Made by a program: the position numbers and the translations under genes. Under the pieces are notes generated by a model. It was not told the DNA's origin. It saw nothing but the letters and a program-made list of their open reading frames with translations, and did no database searches. From Carya illinoinensis (taxonomy: Eukaryota > Streptophyta > Magnoliopsida > Fagales > Juglandaceae): a stretch of 64,000 bases of DNA. Shown here piece by piece: positions 59,182-64,000 of the stretch. The DNA is taken from contig NC_056762.1 of NCBI RefSeq assembly GCF_018687715.1, forward strand, positions 14,986,364-15,050,363, in the 5' to 3' direction. Each line of letters opens with the position of its first letter. Position 1 is the first letter of the stretch.

Positions 59182-60700
59182 ATGATTTTGGTTAGTTGGA
59201 ATTCTCATGGGCTAGGGAACCCACATGGAATTCGAGTCTTTCGTGACTTAGTCAGAAGGGAAGATCCTACTATCTTGTTTATTCAAGAAACAAGATTGCA
59301 TGCAAGTGTAATGGAAATAATGAAGTATAGAATGAATTTGGTGGATGCTTGGCTGTGAGTAGTGATGGGAGAAGTGGAGGCTTTGCGTTGTTTTGAAAGA
59401 ATTCTACTAAGATTTCTATCTTGAGTTACTCATGATAACATAGCAATGCAGAACCTTCTTACTAGGGTTTATGGTCAACCTGAAACAACTAGAAGACATG
59501 AAACATGGAGTTTGTTAAGATCTTTGTTGGTTCCTTAAAATAATTCTTGCCTTTTGTTTAGGGATTTTAATGAAATTTTGAGTAATGCTAAGAAACGAGG
59601 AGGAGCCAAGAGAACATAAAGGCAAATGGGGGATTTCAGGGCAATTCTTGATGATTATGCTCTTGAAGACATTGGTTATAGTGACAATCAGTTTACATGG
59701 TGCAACATAAGAGAGGCATGGCAGTGTATTAGTGAGAGGCATGATAGGTTCTTGGCAAATGCTACTTGGTGCACTCATTATGTTCAGGCAAAAGTGAGGC
59801 ATGGATTACTACATATTCTAACCATGTACTAATAAATTATTCTTAACTTATATGCAGAGCAATATTATAGGAAAGGCTAAAGACTATTTAGATTCTAACC
59901 ATAGTGGGTGGAGTCTAAAGAATGTTAGACAATAATTGAAAAGGCATGGAAGGGGATATCAGGCCCATATGAAATGAATATTGTAGTGAGGAAGATCCAG
60001 ACTTGTAGTGAGAAATTAACTGTTTGGAACCAAAAAAGTTTTGGCAATGTGAGAAAGGAGTTGGAGAAGACTAGAGCTAAACTTAAAACTCTAACAAATC
60101 TGGATCCAACTCATACCAGATGGGAGGATCAGAAAACAGCAAAGGCAGAAGTAAATAAATGGTTGGAAAGAGAAGAGATAATATGGACGCAAAGATCAAA
60201 GGCTTTGTGGGAAGGAGGGTTATACAAATTCAAGGTTTTTTCACCACAAGGCTTCTCAAAGGAAGAAGAAGAACTTCATTAAAGAAGTGAAGGATATAGA
60301 TGGTAATTGGTAAGAGGATGAGGGAAGGGATAGAGTCATTTTGGATTACTTCAATGCTTTATTTAAATCCTCTAAACAAGCTATAAATTTAGATTTTTGG
60401 ATGGCTTAGAAGGAAAGGTTGATGCTGTTATGAATGAAAAATTGTTGAGGCCTTTCACTGCAAATGAAGTGTGCATTACTTTGAAGCAAATGAATCCTAC
60501 AAAGGCACCAGGGCTTGATGGTATGTCATCAATTTTCTTTTAGAAATATTGGTCTGTTGTGGGTAAGGATGTTTTAGAAGCTGTCCTAAAGGTGTTGAAT
60601 ACTGGCCAATTCCCAAATGACATCAACCACATGTTCATAACCTTGATTCCTTAGAAGAAACAACCTGAATGTGTTCAGGTCCTAAATGTATTGCTCAAAC
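59182..60700 (+). pseudogene. LINE ORF2, endonuclease and truncated RT
   Basis: Endonuclease N-terminus S-W-N-S-H-G-L-G-N-P and F-I-Q-E-T-R-L (catalytic Glu), then F-R-D-F-N-E-I, D-N-Q-F-T-W-C-N and E-R-H-D-R-F-L-A-N. A linker follows (W-N-Q-K-S-F-G-N-V). RT motif A-P-G-L-D-G-M is at about 60508-60525, then F-I-T-L-I-P. The sequence then jumps near 60675 to the 3' tail, so palm motifs including the catalytic Asp pair are missing. Frequent stops and shifts. Confidence 0.85.
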
Positions 60701-60794
60701 CATTTGGGCTAAGTCTTTGATGTAATGTTGAATGTTATTGGAATAAATTTCAGATTTCTTATAAAAAGATAAAATAAAATAAAAAGAAAAAAAA

Positions 60795-61343
60795 AATTGT
60801 TCTCAACTTCTTAGAATTCAAAGCAAATTTTACAACCCCAAGGAGATGGTATCTCTACTATACAATATTGAGTTCACAAAGTTATCAAACGACATAGATA
60901 ATGAACACAACAGAATTAAAACTTGATTTTCATCATCAAGCTTAACATCAATATTCCTTAGAATCATAATAATTTTGTTAAATTTATCTAGACAATCAGA
61001 CATAGGAGTATCTTCCTTCATTTGGAGAGTGTACAACCATTGCTTCAAATACAAATGGTTGGTGAGTGACTTTTCAAATATGACTCTCCAATTTTCTCCA
61101 AAGACCCGAGGCAGTCTCTTCGTCGGCCACTTCATGCAAAACTCCATTAGGAAGAGATAACAAAAGTGCACTATGCACTTTCTCTTCCTCTTCCTTCGTT
61201 GATGTGGAAGGCTTATCTGACACCTTCTCTTCCAAGACTTTCGCCAATCTTTGTTTTCGTAACAAGGGCCTCATCTTGATGTGCCACAAGCTGAAATAAT
61301 TTTGACCATTGAACGTTTCCACTTTAAACTTTGCCATAGCCAT
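60795..61343 (-). pseudogene. Copia-2 gag N-terminal part
   Basis: Minus strand: M-A-M-A-K-F-K-V-E-T-F-N-G-Q-N-Y, W-H-I-K-M-R, then a frameshift near 61080. After it come L-Y-T-L-Q-M-K-E-D-T-P-M and D-K-F-N-K-I-I, R-N-I-D-V-K-L-D-D-E-N, ending near a second shift at 60832 before N-S-K-K-L-R-T. This is the Tnt1-94-type UBN2 gag. The LINE tail abuts it on the left. A degenerate iMet-type primer site lies between 61343 and the LTR. Confidence 0.85.
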
Positions 61344-61385
61344 CCCTCAAAATCTTCCACAAAGCCTGGCGCTGTAATACTAGTT

Positions 61386-61959
61386 TGTTGGGATTAACTA
61401 GCTATCAACGGCTAATTTGAATATAATAGTGGAAGTAAACAAAAGAAAATTCGACAATCACTTAAAGAACACCAAGATTTACATAGTTCGGCTTATAACA
61501 AGCCTACATCCACCGGCAGAGTTGGTCTAAAAGAATTCACTATCACAAAATGGAGTACAAGAGAGGTATCACAAATCACTCATCAATCCCAAAAGCCCCA
61601 ATACACCCAATGAGTTTTCAAAATCTTACAAAAGGAGTTCTATCTTTTTTCTCTATGTTTTGACAACTCCAAGACACTTCAAGTCATAAAATACATGAAG
61701 TATAACATGTATATATACTCCATGACGCGAGAAGTCCTAGAACTGAATATTTGCTCAAGCAACGTGTCGAGTGAACAATTTGCTTGGTGTTGGCTCGAGC
61801 TGACTGTCGAGTAGAGGTCGAGTGAACAATCTATCTGCAATATGCTCGAGCAAAGTGTCAAGCTAAAGTTCGCTCGAGCCAAAGTCGAGGTAGGATTAAG
61901 CCACAGTCATGCCAAGTTTGAGGAATGACATTTTCAATAGAATTAAGCCACACTCAACA
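61386..61959 (-). repeat. Copia-2 5' LTR
   Basis: TGTTGGGATTA at 61386 to CACTCAACA ending 61959. It is homologous to 50615-51157, with some 30 extra bases in the GTCGAG-rich part at 61790-61880. Confidence 0.88.
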
Positions 61960-62033
61960 AAATAACTCAATAAATTTTAGGGTAGTCAGTGTGGGTTGCT
62001 TAAAAGGGCTCTAAGCCATCTCAGTTAACAAAA

Positions 62034-63035
62034 TAAGGGCCATACACAAACCAAAGTATCTTATTTTATTTTATCTTATATAATCATTACAATTTTTCTA
62101 AACTCTCACACAAAATATAATAAATAATTCAAATTTTTCAAATCTCATAATAAAAATAATATTAAAAATTATAATTTAATAATATTTCATTCAAATTTCA
62201 ACTTTTATCTCATTACATCTCATCTTATCTCATTTATATAATGAAACGAGGTCTAAGTTTCGTTAAAAAAAAGGTAATTACATTTAATATCTTTATTCAT
62301 TAACACGAATGGATTTTATAAAAGAGATTTAGATAAAATTAAATATTATTTTAATTATTGAAAGATCTTGAGTGAAAATACAAAAGAGTCCTACTATTAA
62401 AGAAAATTTAGACATGGTTTAGGGAAGTTTTGGCAAGTGAGATGAGACAAAATTCTCGTCTTATCTCATTTTATCATTACAATTTTTTAAAATTTTTATA
62501 TAAAATATAATAGACGATTCAATTTTTTTAAAATCTTAATTCAACATTTTCAACTATCAAAATAATAATATTATTAAAATATAATATTTTAAACTATCAT
62601 TTAAAATAAAAAAATTCTCTTAATATGCAAATCTGACATTAGATAGTAAAATTATCTTAACAAATCTTATTTCAACTCATTTAATTATTATAATTTTTTC
62701 AAATTTTAAAATAAAATATAATAAGTAATTTAATTTTTTTAATTTTAAAATAAAAATAATATTTTAATAATATTTTATAAAATTTTTAACTTTCCTTCTA
62801 TCTCATTTCAACTCATATTTCTAACAGAGCTTAAATCCCTGTTTGAAATCAAAATTAATTTCACTTCATCTAATCTAATCATTATATAAATTTTCTTAAA
62901 TTTTTATATAAAATATAATCAATAATTTATTTTTTTAATTTTAAAATAATAATATTATTAAAAATAAATATTTTAATAAATTTTAAACTATCATATTAAT
63001 TCATCTTATCTTTAACTCATTATAAAAATATAGAA
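62034..63035. mobile_element. Cluster of four A+T-rich MITEs of one family
   Basis: Four neighbouring copies lie at about 62040-62253, 62411-62645, 62655-62832 and 62833-63035. Each contains ATCATTACAATTTTTT-like, ATAAAATATAATAAATAATT and AAAATAAAAATAATATT blocks and ends in CATCTCATCTTATCTCA or equivalent. The first ends ATGAAACGAGGTC, the usual terminus of this family. The last two abut directly. Boundaries are by eye. Confidence 0.7.
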
Positions 63036-63439
63036 CGGCCCATTATTTGGACCGGTCAGAGGTTTCCGCGTTACCCACCTTATTACGAGGAGGCGGAGAA
63101 AAATGGGTGAGGTCCGAACACACCCTTTATCTGCTTGCAGAACCTCACTGTCTGGTGGAATGCTCTTCCCTCTTTTTGACTCCAATTTTCACTCCCTCGC
63201 TTTGGCCTCGTTCTCCATTGTCTAGTGGAAATCAAATCTGCTTTGAAGTATTTCTCTCGCTCGCCCACACCACACTCCAAAAAGAGGGAAAAGAAGAATT
63301 AAAGATTAGCTTTAAAAGGTTATGATGCTGTGATATAAAAAGTGCACTTTAGTCAAGATCTGCCGCTATCATAATATAGACCTTAAAGCTTGTTCATGAT
63401 CTAATTCTAACCTTGTGTTTTGATTCATTTTTCAAACAG
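63036..63439 (+). promoter_or_regulatory. Likely promoter and 5' leader of the Per1-like gene
   Basis: After the MITE cluster the sequence becomes balanced in composition and unique. CAAACAG directly before ATG 63440 is a good splice acceptor, so a leader intron probably ends there and a non-coding first exon lies in 63050-63330. The ORF at 63047-63325 has no recognisable domain. The donor site is not determined. Confidence 0.4.
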
Positions 63440-63534
63440 ATGATGGATCGCTATTTGATTTCTTTCGTTGCGGTGCTTTCATGTCTTCTTGGGGGTTTAG
63501 ATGCCAGTGCCGGTGATGTTGATCCCCATTATAG
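63440..63534 (+). CDS. Per1/PGAP3-like protein, first coding exon (partial gene)
   Basis: ATG 63440 opens 31 codons plus two bases, ending at GT 63535 (ATAG|GTAATT). The peptide starts M-M-D-R-Y-L-I-S-F-V-A-V-L-S, a hydrophobic signal peptide of about 24 residues, then S-A-G-D-V-D-P-H-Y-R. The plant Per1-like family (Arabidopsis PGAP3 proteins) has the same signal peptide followed by A-S-A-G-D-x-D-P-x-Y-R before its Cys-rich lumenal part. Per1/PGAP3 removes a fatty acid from GPI anchors during lipid remodelling in the ER/Golgi. A second in-frame ATG is at 63443. The rest of the gene lies beyond 64000; 63535-64000 is intron without further coding sequence. Confidence 0.75.
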
Positions 63535-64000
63535 GTAATTTTGTTTCTATTTTATCCTAATATTTCTTTGAAGGAATTATGATGCAAATTGCAATAGGTT
63601 TGTTCTTTTCTTTTTTCTGAGTTTCATCAATAAAGATTACATGTCAGGTTATTGCATTAAGACCCCTTTCTTTGGAAAGGTAGAGTTCTTTTTGTGTCCA
63701 TGTAAAGTAATTATGCCCTTGTTTGTGTGCTTTTCATCCATGCGTGTTTCCTAATGACATTATCCAGATATTGTCAAAGGACAGGGCTGCATGATAAACA
63801 TAATATTCTCACATGTTCTCATCAATCTTTCATAGACCCAATATAAGCCTATTCAGACTAATTTCTTTGAATAAGTCCGGTTTGCCAACTCCAGCATGAG
63901 GAGATCTTTAATAAACTATATTTACTCTTATAGATGATGTGTAATGATTTTGTGCATTATTAATCTATCTATTCACCAAGATAAAAGGCAGCTTCTTGAA

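Larger units (their letters stand above)
57580..60800 (+). mobile_element. LINE (L1-type) with poly(A) tail
   Basis: ORF1 (57723-59011) and an endonuclease/RT ORF2 (59182-60700) are followed by an A-rich tail (ATAAAATAAAATAAAAAGAA and more A) ending at about 60800. AATTTTGTTCT at the left edge (57568-57578) and AATTGTTCT after the tail form a likely target duplication. RT is cut short by an internal deletion, so it is dead. Confidence 0.8.
50615..61959 (-). mobile_element. Copia-2 element, split by two later insertions
   Basis: LTRs at 50615-51157 and 61386-61959 are homologous along their length (e.g. GAATTCACTATCACAAAATG and CCACACTCAACA in both). They face the same way and are flanked by AAATC (50610-50614) and AAATA (61960-61964), a target repeat with one mismatch. 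Internal parts on the minus strand are gag (60795-61343 and 57405-57578), protease (52263-52806) and the start of the GAG-pre-integrase region (about 52180-52262). Integrase, RT and RNase H are absent, so the element lost most of pol. An Athila-like fragment and a LINE lie within gag. Confidence 0.85.

Noticed and set aside
63047..63325. 92-codon ORF before the Per1-like exon
   Set aside because: No domain; the position fits promoter or non-coding leader, and the real start is better supported at 63440.
1..64000. tRNA, rRNA or organelle-derived genes
   Set aside because: I saw no cloverleaf-type gene or rRNA core. The tRNA-like matches are retroelement primer-binding sites.

Overview
The window is nuclear DNA from a flowering plant, almost certainly a woody eudicot. 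The evidence is a three-exon NAC gene with plant splice sites, the first coding exon of a Per1/PGAP3-like gene, a FAR1/MULE transposase relic, plant lineages of Ty1/copia and Ty3/gypsy retrotransposons, a LINE and many A+T-rich MITEs. The exact species cannot be read from the sequence. Only three genes look intact here: a short GRF zinc-finger ORF (1065-1502), a NAC transcription factor of the JUB1/NAC042 type (32368-34427) and the start of a Per1-like gene (63440 onward). Nearly everything else is transposable-element DNA in various stages of decay.

Layout. 1-6180: a 224-bp tandem repeat, the GRF ORF (+), three short tandem arrays and a FAR1/mudrA-like transposase pseudogene (-). The two ORFs are convergent, as mudrA and mudrB are in MuDR, so this is probably one old MULE. 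6180-8800: a repeat shared with 34.7-36.2 kb, then A+T-rich DNA with an (AT)/(GT) microsatellite. 8807-12266: left part of a PIF/Harbinger-type element with its degenerate Myb/SANT-like ORF. 12267-29325: a Ty1/copia element (SIRE-like; LTRs 12267-13487 and 28032-29325). A complete Ty3/gypsy chromovirus in the opposite orientation (16994-26061) is inserted in its reverse-transcriptase gene, with a perfect 5-bp target duplication GTGCT. The copia element also carries a decayed 144-codon antisense ORF between pol and the 3' LTR.

29326-34430: flank of the Harbinger remnant, MITEs, then the NAC gene with a TIR element in intron 1. 34650-43450: the second copy of the shared repeat, a solo LTR (37199-39704) with perfect TTTGT target duplication, and a degenerate minus-strand Ty3 fragment carrying gag and RT pieces, itself hit by a Tourist-like MITE. 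43450-50600: LTR-like and A+T-rich sequence, tandem repeats and a few unidentified ORF remnants.

50615-61959: a second nest. A minus-strand copia element (LTRs 50615-51157 and 61386-61959) has its gag split by an Athila-like Ty3 fragment (about 52807-57404, +) and by a LINE (about 57580-60800, +). 62030-63035: four adjacent copies of one MITE family immediately upstream of the Per1-like gene that runs off the right edge.

The elements do not form a pathway. Their relative order of insertion can be read from which element interrupts which: Harbinger before copia-1 before gypsy; copia-2 before Athila-like and LINE; Ty3 Tat-like before MITE.
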